DNA of 64,000 nucleotides, from assembly GCF_000178855.1 (NCBI RefSeq), contig NZ_ADVG01000001.1, positions 3,323,481-3,387,480 of the forward strand. Reading direction: 5' to 3'. Position 1 is the first letter of the stretch, and each line of letters begins with the position of its first letter. Below are positions 8,186 to 16,582 of this stretch, piece after piece. The translations under genes and the position numbers were made by a program. This DNA is from Ktedonobacter racemifer DSM 44963. GTDB taxonomy: Bacteria; Chloroflexota; Ktedonobacteria; Ktedonobacterales; Ktedonobacteraceae. The notes under the pieces were generated by a model. It searched no databases. It was not told the DNA's origin and saw nothing but the letters and a program-made list of their open reading frames with translations.

Positions 8186-9097
8186 TTATTTACGAGGTGG
8201 GCGACCATTCATCCAGGTCTCAACAATAATCTGGTTATTGCGTATCATCGCCACTTCAGGATAAGGTTGCACCTCAAAGCCTTCGGGTGGCCTCGAAAGC
8301 AGGTGCGCAATCCGTAGCTGCACGGGCGAGAGATAGAGCGAGCAGACGAGAGCCTGGTCGTTATCTGGATAACCTGCATGCACCATGCCTTTGAGCATCC
8401 CCCAGACAATGATATCGCCACCAGCCACTATCTCGGCTCCGGGATTGACATCGCCCAGAATGACGACATGGCTGTGATGACTGATGGCCTGGCCCGAGCG
8501 AACCGTACGCCGAATGAAGAGCGCGTCATCAAGCGAACGGGGATCACGCTGCTCATAGACATCTTCACCGGGCGAGGAGGGATTACCCTCGGCCTTCATA
8601 TCGGCTTTCATATCTAACTGGCGCGTCACAACTGCCCTGGGTACTACAATAGGAGGGCGAGAAGGCGTCTCGGGTGTGGGAAACGTAATTGTGCGCGCGT
8701 CTCTGCGCGCCTCCGCGGCTTTTTCAAGTGGAGCAACAGACATCTGGTATTCGGCCAGGAGCCGTTCTAACTGGATGCGTTCCGTCACACGCAGGTTACG
8801 GCGCGTGGTATCCACCGTCAAAGAGGCGCCACGAAAAAAGGCAGGAGCCTCTTCCAGGCGCATCGTCAGTGCCTGGAGTAAATCATTAAATGGGGTTTCT
8901 GGCTCTAGCGTCAGGAGCAAGCCACTACGAGTTCCTTTGATAGCGATATTCGCTGACACCGTTTGTTTCTCCTCACTATGCTGCCCATACGGTTGCCTTT
9001 TGACCTGAGACACTTCGCGAAGCGATTGTTCCTCCATACCCAATTGCAGTCCCCATACTCTAAACGAAAGCAACACGGCGTCCATAGAGAACACCAA
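8186..9097 (-). CDS. minC: Septum site-determining protein MinC
   Basis: MinC inhibits FtsZ polymerisation at the poles. The 303-residue protein has an N-terminal MinC_N-like domain (about residues 48-125, IAIKGTRSGLLLTL onward), a Pro-rich linker (about 135-165), and the C-terminal beta-helix domain with the MinD-contact motif RTVRSGQ and the turns HVVILGDVNPGAEIVAGGDIIVWG. The first about 40 residues are unusual, and neither ATG 9097 nor the internal ATG at 9037 has a clear ribosome site, so the start is uncertain. It is upstream of minD on the same strand; the 190-bp gap may hold a second promoter. Confidence 0.9.
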   Translation of the reverse strand: MVFSMDAVLLSFRVWGLQLGMEEQSLREVSQVKRQPYGQHSEEKQTVSANIAIKGTRSGLLLTLEPETPFNDLLQALTMRLEEAPAFFRGASLTVDTTRRNLRVTERIQLERLLAEYQMSVAPLEKAAEARRDARTITFPTPETPSRPPIVVPRAVVTRQLDMKADMKAEGNPSSPGEDVYEQRDPRSLDDALFIRRTVRSGQAISHHSHVVILGDVNPGAEIVAGGDIIVWGMLKGMVHAGYPDNDQALVCSLYLSPVQLRIAHLLSRPPEGFEVQPYPEVAMIRNNQIIVETWMNGRPPRK

Positions 9098-9440
9098 ACA
9101 ACTAGATCAATTGTAGCGCATATGCCTACATAGATAGATATGCTTCTTAGACTATCTACAGTATAAGCTTGTCGAGATTAAAACGCAATAGAGTACACGA
9201 GTTTTTGGCCGCAATAGGATTACTGGCAGATATTAACCCAAATGGTGCTACTTTCTATGTTTCCCTGCTTTAAACTGTAACATGCAGCATGCAGGAAGTG
9301 AGACCAGGCTGCCAAAGTGGTAATATGAAGGCGTGCAGTAGCACACATCTATCATCCCTGATGACATAACCCACTTCTCAAAACGCGATTTTTACAGAAG
9401 GAGGATGCGCGGCTACTCTAGCTAGCAGGCGCACAACACT
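9098..9440. other. Divergent promoter gap (minC / aldose epimerase)
   Basis: These 343 bases separate two divergent genes and must contain both promoters. I see no convincing paired -35/-10 boxes, operator palindrome or RNA fold. An AGAAGGAGG-like ribosome site is visible about 30-40 bases before the epimerase start. Confidence 0.4.
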
Positions 9441-10262
9441 ATGGCTGCATTTACGCATTTTCCCATGCCCAATGAACGCGTCATTACCAGCGGAACCACC
9501 ACTATCGCGGTCATGCCTGAGATCAACCTGGTATCACATTTCCAGGTTGGCGATTGGCAGGTGCTCTACCGGGCATCGGAGACGGGGAACGTCAAGCGCT
9601 GGGGTATTCCCCTGATGATCCCTAACTTCGGTCGGCTGAAAGATGGTCTCTTTGAAGAGAAGGAGACCACTCTGCCTATGCATGGCTTTGCACGCAACAT
9701 GCCATGGTCGGTCGTGGAACACACCGAGACGAGTATTCGCCTCCAGCTTACAAGCAATGAGGCTACGCGCGTAAGCTATCCCTATGATTTTGTCTTTACT
9801 AGTGAGATCGTGGCAGGCGAGGGAAGCCTGACCTATATGCTCACAATGGAGAATAAGAGCGATGAAACAATGCCTATCGCGCCCGGCTTTCACCCCTATT
9901 TCGCCCTGGACCAGGGGAAGAAGTCTCGCGTGATTGTCAACGACCTCGAAGGCTTCAATGCTAGCACGGTCCACTGGGACACCAGTCCACCCGATAATCA
10001 CTACCCCTTCAAGCAACAGGCCAGTTTCGCGTTTCCACAACAAGGCACCCTGCGCATCGCAGAGGTTCCACACGCTGGGCACTACCTGCTCAAAGAGATG
10101 CAGGTCTGGTCGGAACCAGTCACGGCGCCCGATCATGAGTTTATCTGCTTTGAGCCAATTGTGACCCACGAGAATGGCCTCAACCGTCCCCAGGACCGGA
10201 TCAATATCGCCCCCCATACTCAGCAACAGATCACCCTGCGCCTGCAAGCACAACCTCGCTAA
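9441..10262 (+). CDS. Aldose 1-epimerase family (mutarotase) protein
   Basis: This 273-residue beta-sandwich protein belongs to the galactose mutarotase/hexose-6-phosphate epimerase superfamily. Recognisable features are the substrate-loop motif MHGFARN (about residue 80), the GFHPYF motif with the catalytic acid His (about 150), and FEPIVTHENG near residue 237 with the candidate catalytic-base Glu. These enzymes interconvert alpha and beta anomers of sugars or sugar phosphates; the substrate cannot be chosen from sequence. The gene stands alone, with a strong terminator-like hairpin right after the stop. Confidence 0.88.
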   Translation: MAAFTHFPMPNERVITSGTTTIAVMPEINLVSHFQVGDWQVLYRASETGNVKRWGIPLMIPNFGRLKDGLFEEKETTLPMHGFARNMPWSVVEHTETSIRLQLTSNEATRVSYPYDFVFTSEIVAGEGSLTYMLTMENKSDETMPIAPGFHPYFALDQGKKSRVIVNDLEGFNASTVHWDTSPPDNHYPFKQQASFAFPQQGTLRIAEVPHAGHYLLKEMQVWSEPVTAPDHEFICFEPIVTHENGLNRPQDRINIAPHTQQQITLRLQAQPR

Positions 10263-10267
10263 ACTCC

Positions 10268-10334
10268 GGTTGTAAGTGGTAGAGAAGTGCAGGCAGGCGG
10301 GGCGCCTGCCTGCACTTCTCTACCACTTACAACC
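10268..10334 (+). terminator. Long hairpin terminator after the epimerase gene
   Basis: Arms of 31 bp (10268-10298 and 10304-10334) close a GGGGC loop, and a run of seven T follows five bases later. It starts six bases after the stop codon. Stem length is far above what termination needs. Confidence 0.85.
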
Positions 10335-10639
10335 ACCAAATTTTTTTGACTGCAACGTTGCAGTCCTCTCTATCGTAGAGATAGTAACATGTGTAGCAAC
10401 GTTAGGGAGCGAGCGCATAAACACCACAAAAGCAGGTAGCCCGACCTCTTCTTCCCAGGAGTCATATTACCAGAGACAAGAGTACGGTGTACCGGTAGCT
10501 GCTACGTTTATGCGTGCATTTCCCATGCCAGTACGCTATAATAAGGCATGCCATACGCTAGCTCAAACATATCCAATTTCAACACCACACACACTTCATG
10601 GGACATATATGTCTGAGGCCCAGAAAGCAGGTAACTTAT

Positions 10640-12670
10640 ATGGACAGACAGCCGGGGAATAGATACTGGCTTCAAAATAACAACGATAGGCAGCAAATAC
10701 GCCCGAGTGGCCCTCCCAACAATAATGGGCAGAATCAACAGCCACGACCATCCAACCGACTCAATTCTGTGTTGCTAGCCCTCGTTGTCGTTATGCTGGG
10801 CCTGGCTCTTTTCAACTTTTTCAACAACGCCAGCCAGAACACTACCAACTCATCACAAAGCAACGATTTAAGCTATACGCAATTTTATCAGCAAATCCAA
10901 CAGAAGAACATCAAGTCTGCCACGATAGTAGGGCAAAGCGACATCACTGGTACGTTACGCGAACCTTTTAAGGGCAAGCCAAATTTCCATGTTTACCAGC
11001 TTCCCAACGGGGATGATAAACTGGCCCAGAATCTGATTCAGAGCGGGGCTACGGTCACCTATCAGCCGCCACCTGACAATTCGTTCTGGCTGAACCTGCT
11101 TATCGCATCCATACCCTGGATCTTCCTGATTGGCTTTATCTTCTTCCTGACACGCCGCGCCTCACAGGGGCAGCAGGGCATCTTTAGCTTCGGCAAGAGC
11201 CGCGCTAAACTGATCCTTGAGGATCGCCCCAGCACCACCTTCGCGGACGTCGCAGGCGTGGACGAGTCAAAATATGAGCTTCAGGAAGTTGTTGAGTTTC
11301 TCAAGACACCCCAGAAGTTCCAGCGCCTGGGCGGTAAGATCCCTCGCGGCGTGCTGCTGGTAGGCCCTCCAGGAACCGGTAAGACGCTGCTGGCACGCGC
11401 GGTCGCTGGTGAAGCTGGTGTTCCCTTCTTCTCAATGAGCGGCTCTGAGTTTGTCGAGGTTCTCGTAGGTGTCGGCGCCAGCCGTGTCCGCGACCTCTTT
11501 GACCAGGCAAAGAAGGCCTCACCCAGCATCATCTTCATTGACGAAATTGACGCCGTTGGTCGCCAGCGCGGTTCAAGCATCAACACCAATGATGAGCGCG
11601 AGCAGACCCTTAACCAGTTACTCGTTGAGATGGATGGATTCGATAACCGCCAGGCAGTCGTCGTGGTCGCCGCCACGAACCGCCCGGATGGACTCGACCA
11701 GGCGCTGCTACGCCCGGGCCGCTTTGATCGACGTGTTACCGTCGACCGCCCCGACTGGAATGGCCGCCTTGCCATCTTGAAGATTCATACGCGCACTGTA
11801 CCCCTGGCACCCGATATCAACCTGACAGCCATCGCCCGCAGCACGACTGGTATGGTTGGTGCGGACCTGGCCAACCTGGTCAACGAGGCCGCGATTATCG
11901 CGGCACGCCGTAACCTGGATTATGTCACACAGCCCAGTTTCGACGAGGCTCTAGACAAGATTCTGCTGGGTGCCGAGCGCCCACTCGTGCTGAGCGATGC
12001 GGACCTCGATGTGACAGCCTATCATGAGGGCGGGCACGCGCTTGCAGGTCTGGTCACCGAGGAATGCGATCCCGTGACCAAGGTCACAATTGTCCCACGC
12101 GGGCAGGCCCTGGGCGTGACTATGTCGACTCCGCTTGATGATCGCTACAACTACTCCAGGGAGTACTTGCTGGCCCAGCTCGTCTACGCCCTTGGTGGTC
12201 GAGCCGCCGAACAGGTCATTTTTGACCGCATCACCACAGGCGCGGAGAACGATCTGCAACGCGTTACACAGATCGCGCGGCAAATGGTAGCTCGCTGGGG
12301 TATGAGCGAGCGCCTGGGTACGGTCTCCTTTAGCGAGCGTCAGAGTCCTTTCATGGGCAGCGATATGGGCAATCCGACCGATTATAGCGAGGAAACGGCC
12401 CAGATCATTGACGAAGAGGTGTCGCGCATCATCAATGAATGTTATGAACGTGCCCTCAACGTCATGCGCACCTATCGCCCGACTCTCGACCGGATCGCGA
12501 AAGATCTGCGCACGCACGAAACCATTGACGCCAAGCAGCTGCATACGATTATGGAGAGCACGGGAGCACCCATTGCTTCCACCCAGCTCCACCCAACCCC
12601 ACAGCAGGTACAGGTCGTCGAGGCCCCTCCTCCTCCCGCCTCACTCCTCCAACCACCCGAGATGCAATAG
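10640..12670 (+). CDS. ftsH: ATP-dependent zinc metalloprotease FtsH
   Basis: FtsH is a membrane-anchored AAA+ protease that degrades misfolded membrane proteins and regulators. From ATG 10640 the protein is 676 residues: an Asn/Gln-rich cytoplasmic leader, a TM helix (about 43-61), a small extracytoplasmic domain, a second TM (about 142-162), the AAA module with Walker A GPPGTGKT (242-249), Walker B IIFIDEIDA, the arginine-finger region, and the M41 protease domain with Zn-binding HEGGH (462-466). The frame is open 14 codons further (10598), but the first residues there look unlike any FtsH. A TATAAT-like -10 occurs at 10537-10542. The C-terminus is Pro/Gln-rich. Confidence 0.95.
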   Translation: MDRQPGNRYWLQNNNDRQQIRPSGPPNNNGQNQQPRPSNRLNSVLLALVVVMLGLALFNFFNNASQNTTNSSQSNDLSYTQFYQQIQQKNIKSATIVGQSDITGTLREPFKGKPNFHVYQLPNGDDKLAQNLIQSGATVTYQPPPDNSFWLNLLIASIPWIFLIGFIFFLTRRASQGQQGIFSFGKSRAKLILEDRPSTTFADVAGVDESKYELQEVVEFLKTPQKFQRLGGKIPRGVLLVGPPGTGKTLLARAVAGEAGVPFFSMSGSEFVEVLVGVGASRVRDLFDQAKKASPSIIFIDEIDAVGRQRGSSINTNDEREQTLNQLLVEMDGFDNRQAVVVVAATNRPDGLDQALLRPGRFDRRVTVDRPDWNGRLAILKIHTRTVPLAPDINLTAIARSTTGMVGADLANLVNEAAIIAARRNLDYVTQPSFDEALDKILLGAERPLVLSDADLDVTAYHEGGHALAGLVTEECDPVTKVTIVPRGQALGVTMSTPLDDRYNYSREYLLAQLVYALGGRAAEQVIFDRITTGAENDLQRVTQIARQMVARWGMSERLGTVSFSERQSPFMGSDMGNPTDYSEETAQIIDEEVSRIINECYERALNVMRTYRPTLDRIAKDLRTHETIDAKQLHTIMESTGAPIASTQLHPTPQQVQVVEAPPPPASLLQPPEMQ

Positions 12671-12673
12671 AAG

Positions 12674-12737
12674 GTTGAGAAAAGCGAAGAGCCGTGCGGC
12701 CCTGTTCAGGGCCGCACGGCTCTTCGCTTTTCTCAAC
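12674..12737. terminator. Bidirectional hairpin between ftsH and thioesterase genes
   Basis: Perfect 31-bp arms with a TT loop lie between two convergent stops (12670 and 12749). No clear T-run follows on either strand, so a terminator role rests on position and stem strength. Confidence 0.75.
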
Positions 12738-12748
12738 GGCTGCTCCAC

Positions 12749-13231
12749 TTATTTAGGTGTGGGAGTAAAAAAATCACGCATACCAGGATACTCTTGCATA
12801 ATCTCATCAATAGTCTGATTTGATAGCGCCATAAAGGTTCCATGCGCCTCGGCCAGCACGACACTCTCGTCCTCCGCCAGGGTAAGGTAGCCAGATGCCT
12901 GCGACATACGCCCTCGCTGGAGACCAAGCTTCGCCCGGACACGCAACAGAGGTCCATAGGGAACATAGCGTCGATAGCGCACATCCAGGCGCCCGGTCAT
13001 TGTCCAGGCGGGCGTATCGGTAAGCATAGTGGTGCGATTGAGGGCCTCATCTAGCACAGCGGCAACAATGCCACCATGAATAACTCCTGGAAACCCCTGG
13101 TGCTCAGCCGCAGGCCGAAAGTCCGAGACCACCGTATCCCCATCCAGGCTAAATACCATTTTGAGGCCATAGGGATTCCGTTGGCCGCACACAAAACAGA
13201 GCTGATAATCAGTCGTATCATTCAATTCCAT
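12749..13231 (-). CDS. PaaI-type hot-dog fold thioesterase
   Basis: This 160-residue single hot-dog domain protein carries the active-site region HGGIVAAVLDEAL (about residues 52-64), which in PaaI/4HBT thioesterases holds the catalytic acid and substrate loop. An N-terminal CFVCGQRNPYGL motif is common in a THEM4-like subfamily. It likely hydrolyses acyl-CoA thioesters; the chain or aromatic specificity is unknown. The ribosome site AGGAAC precedes ATG 13231. It stands alone on its strand, converging with ftsH, so there is no operon partner to guide function. Confidence 0.87.
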   Translation of the reverse strand: MELNDTTDYQLCFVCGQRNPYGLKMVFSLDGDTVVSDFRPAAEHQGFPGVIHGGIVAAVLDEALNRTTMLTDTPAWTMTGRLDVRYRRYVPYGPLLRVRAKLGLQRGRMSQASGYLTLAEDESVVLAEAHGTFMALSNQTIDEIMQEYPGMRDFFTPTPK

Positions 13232-13595
13232 GGTTATATGTTCCTAACGTTTCTTTGGCATAAGCAAGGCGAACTCTCTTCCCCGGTTGAGTCTATCATA
13301 GTTACTAAGAAGCGGCAAACGTGCAGCCATCTACGGCCAGGAGCGCAGAGAGCGAAACTACCCGGCATCCCTACACGTGCTTAATACAATAAACATCTCT
13401 TGCCTGGCAGGTTGCCTCTTGCCAACTGCCGTCACTATGGAGTATCTTTCTCAATAATAGCTGTCACTATTCGTGCCCCCAAACCCGACAACAATACGCG
13501 TATACTACGCCAGGTTGACAGTTTCAGGTATTTTGCAGCCAGGCAATCGTTGTTATGTAGACGTCCGTACATAGTTTTAGGAAGAGAAGTGCATT
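13232..13595. other. Divergent gap without recognisable elements
   Basis: The 364 bases between the thioesterase and the coiled-coil gene contain no good ORF, hairpin or repeat that I can see. Promoters for both divergent genes must lie here. Confidence 0.4.
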
Positions 13596-14345
13596 ATGAC
13601 AGTTACCGATCACGCGCAAGCCACATCTCCCACTGATCAGAAAAAAGAGCGCAAAAAGCTCGCCAAGCGCGAAGCCCAGCTTATGCTGAAAATTGAAGAG
13701 AGCAAGAAAGAGACCCAGAAGGCTGAGCAGAAGGTATCCAAAGCCCAACAGCGCCTCGAGGAAGCCCAGGTAACGCTCCACAATTTAGAGATGCAGCTAC
13801 AACAGGTACAGGGCTCCCTGGAGACCACTCCAGGCAAGAAGAAAAACAAAAAAGCTACCAATGAAACAGAAGAGCAGCCTCCCATCACATCCTCCGCACC
13901 TATCCTTGAGGAACTGACAGATACTCCTGTGACAAATACACTCGAGCAAGAGCATGCAGCTCTACACGCTGGATCAGCCGCTCAGGTCGAGTCAGCACCA
14001 GAGCCAGTTCCCCTGAACGATATTCTTCAGGAGCCAACCCAAGAACACACCCCTGAAACCGTTTCAGCACTCGACAACAGTCGCGCGGAACCCACAAGCC
14101 AGGTTAACACAGAGAAGCAGCCTGCCACCCAGGCCAGCGTAGATCAATCACGGACCCAGGAGGAAAGCGAGTCCTCTCCATCCTCAAGTACCGAGGAAAC
14201 GCTAACCACACAGGATCAGGAGGAACCTACCGCTGAAGCAGAAACGCAAGAAGGGGATAAAACAGGCGAGCAAGAAGAGACGACAGAACACGAAACATCT
14301 ACTGGTCGTAGCCATCATCGTAGACGACGAAGCAGTAACGCGTAA
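13596..14345 (+). CDS. Coiled-coil, low-complexity acidic protein (unknown function)
   Basis: I do not recognise this protein. Residues 17-75 form a highly charged Lys/Glu/Gln heptad-like coiled coil (KKERKKLAKREAQLMLKIEE onward). Residues 80-230 are a low-complexity stretch rich in Glu, Thr, Ser, Gln and Pro with no predicted fold, and the last about 12 residues are strongly basic (SHHRRRRSS). No signal peptide or TM is seen. The ribosome site GGAAGAGAAG lies before ATG 13596. A coiled-coil head, disordered acidic body and Arg tail suggest a scaffold or nucleic-acid-associated protein; this is speculation. A strong hairpin ends the gene, opposite the PAP2 gene. Confidence 0.7.
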   Translation: MTVTDHAQATSPTDQKKERKKLAKREAQLMLKIEESKKETQKAEQKVSKAQQRLEEAQVTLHNLEMQLQQVQGSLETTPGKKKNKKATNETEEQPPITSSAPILEELTDTPVTNTLEQEHAALHAGSAAQVESAPEPVPLNDILQEPTQEHTPETVSALDNSRAEPTSQVNTEKQPATQASVDQSRTQEESESSPSSSTEETLTTQDQEEPTAEAETQEGDKTGEQEETTEHETSTGRSHHRRRRSSNA

Positions 14346-14352
14346 GTGGCAC

Positions 14353-14407
14353 ATACACAAAGAGGAGGGGAACAACAGTGGATGTTGTTCCCCTCCTCTT
14401 TGTGTAT
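14353..14407. terminator. Bidirectional hairpin terminator
   Basis: A 25-bp inverted repeat with a GTGGA loop lies between convergent stops at 14345 and 14418. The 3' arm is T-rich on the plus strand (CCTCCTCTTTGTGTAT). Confidence 0.8.
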
Positions 14408-14417
14408 CAGCTAGAAC

Positions 14418-15236
14418 CTATGATGAATGGGCTGGGCGAGCCTTCGCGGACGAGTGCGTATTTTTATACTCAAGTACGCCTCGGCGCTTCAAACGGCCAT
14501 AGATCCAGAGCGTTACAGAGAGCAGGAAGAGGCCAATCATATAGGCACCCAGCACATCTGAGGACCAGTGGTCGCCGAGATAGACGCGTGATGGGCCTAC
14601 CAGGATCACAAACAACGCAGGGATAATTAGCAACACATAGTGCCACCAGCGATCGCGCTTAAAGAGAATCACCCCGAATGAGAAGAGCAGCCCCCAGAAG
14701 GCGACATATCCCATCACATGGCCACTAGGAAAGCTTTTGCCACCGGCGACTTGGAGAATTTCGACCAGGTTTGTTGTCGGGCGCGGTCGTCCAATCCAGA
14801 CCTTGAGCAGACCGTTCAGAAGCGAACTCACGGTGGTATGCACGATGAGAATAAGCGCCTCCAAACGCAAATTGACGACCCAGAAGATAACCGCCGCCAC
14901 AATAATAAATAGGATCGACAACATAAGATTGGTCCCAATGTAGCTAACGGCCGTCATCAGTATATCTAACCACGGAGTCCGTTGCTCTTGAAACTCCTGC
15001 GTAATAAAAACATCAATATTGAGGACGGCATTAAAATGCACATAGGCGGCCAGAGCGCCAAAAAGCACAAGCAGAATGGCATCAAACATGATCAAGACAC
15101 TCGTCTTGCGTAAGACGCTCCACCAGGGGGAGCGCGATTCCTCTACCTCCTGCTGCGCCTTCTGTACCGTCTCCTGAGCATGGCCCTCAAGCTCTTTCAT
15201 CCCTTCATCTTTAGAAGATGCATTCTGTTCTGGCAT
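14418..15236 (-). CDS. PAP2-family membrane phosphatase
   Basis: Type 2 phosphatidic-acid phosphatases dephosphorylate lipid phosphates such as undecaprenyl pyrophosphate at the membrane. The 272-residue protein has all three motif blocks: KVWIGRPRP, SFPSGH and SRVYLGDHWSSD, giving the expected Lys/Arg, nucleophilic-pair His and His/Asp residues. About six TM helices surround them, and a charged N-terminal extension of about 40 residues (Glu/Gln-rich) precedes the first helix. GAGGAGG lies five bases before ATG 15236. Substrate (undecaprenyl-PP or phosphatidate/PGP) is undetermined. Confidence 0.92.
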   Translation of the reverse strand: MPEQNASSKDEGMKELEGHAQETVQKAQQEVEESRSPWWSVLRKTSVLIMFDAILLVLFGALAAYVHFNAVLNIDVFITQEFQEQRTPWLDILMTAVSYIGTNLMLSILFIIVAAVIFWVVNLRLEALILIVHTTVSSLLNGLLKVWIGRPRPTTNLVEILQVAGGKSFPSGHVMGYVAFWGLLFSFGVILFKRDRWWHYVLLIIPALFVILVGPSRVYLGDHWSSDVLGAYMIGLFLLSVTLWIYGRLKRRGVLEYKNTHSSAKARPAHSS

Positions 15237-15289
15237 GGTCTCCTCCTCTATGTCTCACGAACTGGTATTAAACCAGCCTGCTTTACGGG

Positions 15290-15442
15290 GTGTTCTCAGC
15301 GGCTGCAACCCTTCGCTAGGATATAAGGGTGTTCTCAGCGGCTGCAACCCTTCGCTAGGATATAAGGGTGTGGTGAAGAAATGCCTGCGGCATTTCTTCA
15401 CCACACCCTTATATCCTAGCGAGCCACGTAGTGGCGAGAAGT
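15290..15442. repeat. Composite element: duplicated head, 32-bp-arm hairpin, inverted head
   Basis: A 39-bp unit occurs twice in tandem (15290-15328, 15329-15367) and contains the head TTCTCAGCGGCTGC...CTTCGC. It runs into a perfect hairpin (arms 15354-15385 and 15389-15420, TGC loop closed by GCC/GGC). An inverted head (15419-15442, ending GGCGAGAAGT) follows. The whole lies between the divergent PAP2 and GNAT genes. Confidence 0.88.
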
Positions 15443-15616
15443 CTCGATAACTAACTCCCTATCAAAAATTGTAGTTGTCTACAACGGAAATCATCTTTAC
15501 GGATAGGTAAACGATACATATAGCACGTCCAGGACTGAGCAATGGTTGCGAAATATATTGACGAAAATGACATTTTCTCGCTATAGTCAACACAGGAAAG
15601 GGAGGTACCACTGGTC

Positions 15617-16513
15617 ATGTCACATATTGAAGTACGACCGGCACAGGCAGAGGATCGCGAGGCGATTCTAGCCTTCTGCGCACATACCTGGGAACATGGA
15701 GATTATATTGAGCACGTCTGGGATGAATGGCTACAGAATCCAGCGGGGCAGCTCATTGTAGCCACAGTTGATAAACAACCTGCGGCCCTGGTGCATATGG
15801 AGATGCTTACGCCCGAGGACGCCTGGCTGGAGGGCCTACGCGTCGCTCCAGAATTTCGCCGCCAGGGACTGGCACGCAAAGTAAATGAGGCCGCGCTGGC
15901 CGAGGCTATGCGGCGCGGCGCGCAATATGCACGTATGGCTATTTCACATATCAATGAGCGCTCACAGCAGGTGAGTGAAGGGGGATATTTTCGCCGCGTG
16001 GGAGCTATTCTCCCCTTTAATACCAAAGCCACGCCCGAGAAAATCACGCGTGTACATGGCAGCGATAAACCGCGCCTGGCCACGCTTGACGACCTGGACG
16101 CCATCATTGACTTCTTAAATGCCTCGAATATCTTTCCCATCGTCGGAGGTCTCTACTACCTGCGCTTCCGCGCTTACCCCATCACGGCAGAGTTTCTAGA
16201 GAAAAAGATCAAGGCACAACAAATTTATGTTCTTCATCGCTGGGAACGCCTGGATGGGCTGGCCATCATTGAGGTGCGCGAGAACCCAACAGTAAGTCTC
16301 TCAGTCGGGTACATCGACGGAACCGCCATCGAAGCCATCAGCCTCATCGGCAACGAGCTACTCCAGCATGCAATCGAGATAGAGATCGAAAACGTACGCA
16401 TCTACGCGCCCGACATGGTTATTATACGCGATGCCTTCGCGGGCCTGGGCTGTGAAGAGGCCATCGCCGAAGACAGTGAAGTCTATTATACCTACGAGCG
16501 AGGACTTTTTTAA
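15617..16513 (+). CDS. GNAT family N-acetyltransferase
   Basis: The N-terminal half (about residues 3-160) is a GNAT domain: IEVRPAQAEDREAILAF start, motif LEGLRVAPEFRRQGLARKV (acetyl-CoA pyrophosphate loop RRQGLA), and ARMAISHINERSQQV. The C-terminal about 130 residues look like a second, degenerate GNAT-like domain without a clear acetyl-CoA loop, an arrangement seen in tandem-GNAT proteins. The acceptor substrate is unknown. GGGAGGT lies nine bases before ATG 15617. The gene is monocistronic, ended by the hairpin at 16515. Confidence 0.87.
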   Translation: MSHIEVRPAQAEDREAILAFCAHTWEHGDYIEHVWDEWLQNPAGQLIVATVDKQPAALVHMEMLTPEDAWLEGLRVAPEFRRQGLARKVNEAALAEAMRRGAQYARMAISHINERSQQVSEGGYFRRVGAILPFNTKATPEKITRVHGSDKPRLATLDDLDAIIDFLNASNIFPIVGGLYYLRFRAYPITAEFLEKKIKAQQIYVLHRWERLDGLAIIEVRENPTVSLSVGYIDGTAIEAISLIGNELLQHAIEIEIENVRIYAPDMVIIRDAFAGLGCEEAIAEDSEVYYTYERGLF

Positions 16514-16514
16514 C

Positions 16515-16575
16515 TGATGAAGAATATAATGATGCTGGCAGCATGTGGTTGCCAGCATCATTATATTCTTCATCA
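16515..16575. terminator. Bidirectional hairpin (26-bp arms)
   Basis: Perfect arms 16515-16540 and 16550-16575 with a nine-base loop lie exactly between the convergent GNAT and KAS III-like stops. A-rich and T-rich flanks (CTTTTTTAA, AAAAATTTC) support termination. Confidence 0.85.
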
Positions 16576-16582
16576 AAAATTT

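Noticed and set aside
9441..10262. Naming the epimerase galM or yeaD
   Set aside because: The motifs support the superfamily only; anomer and phosphate specificity cannot be read from the sequence.
15290..15367. CRISPR array
   Set aside because: There are only two adjacent copies with no spacers between them, and no cas genes.
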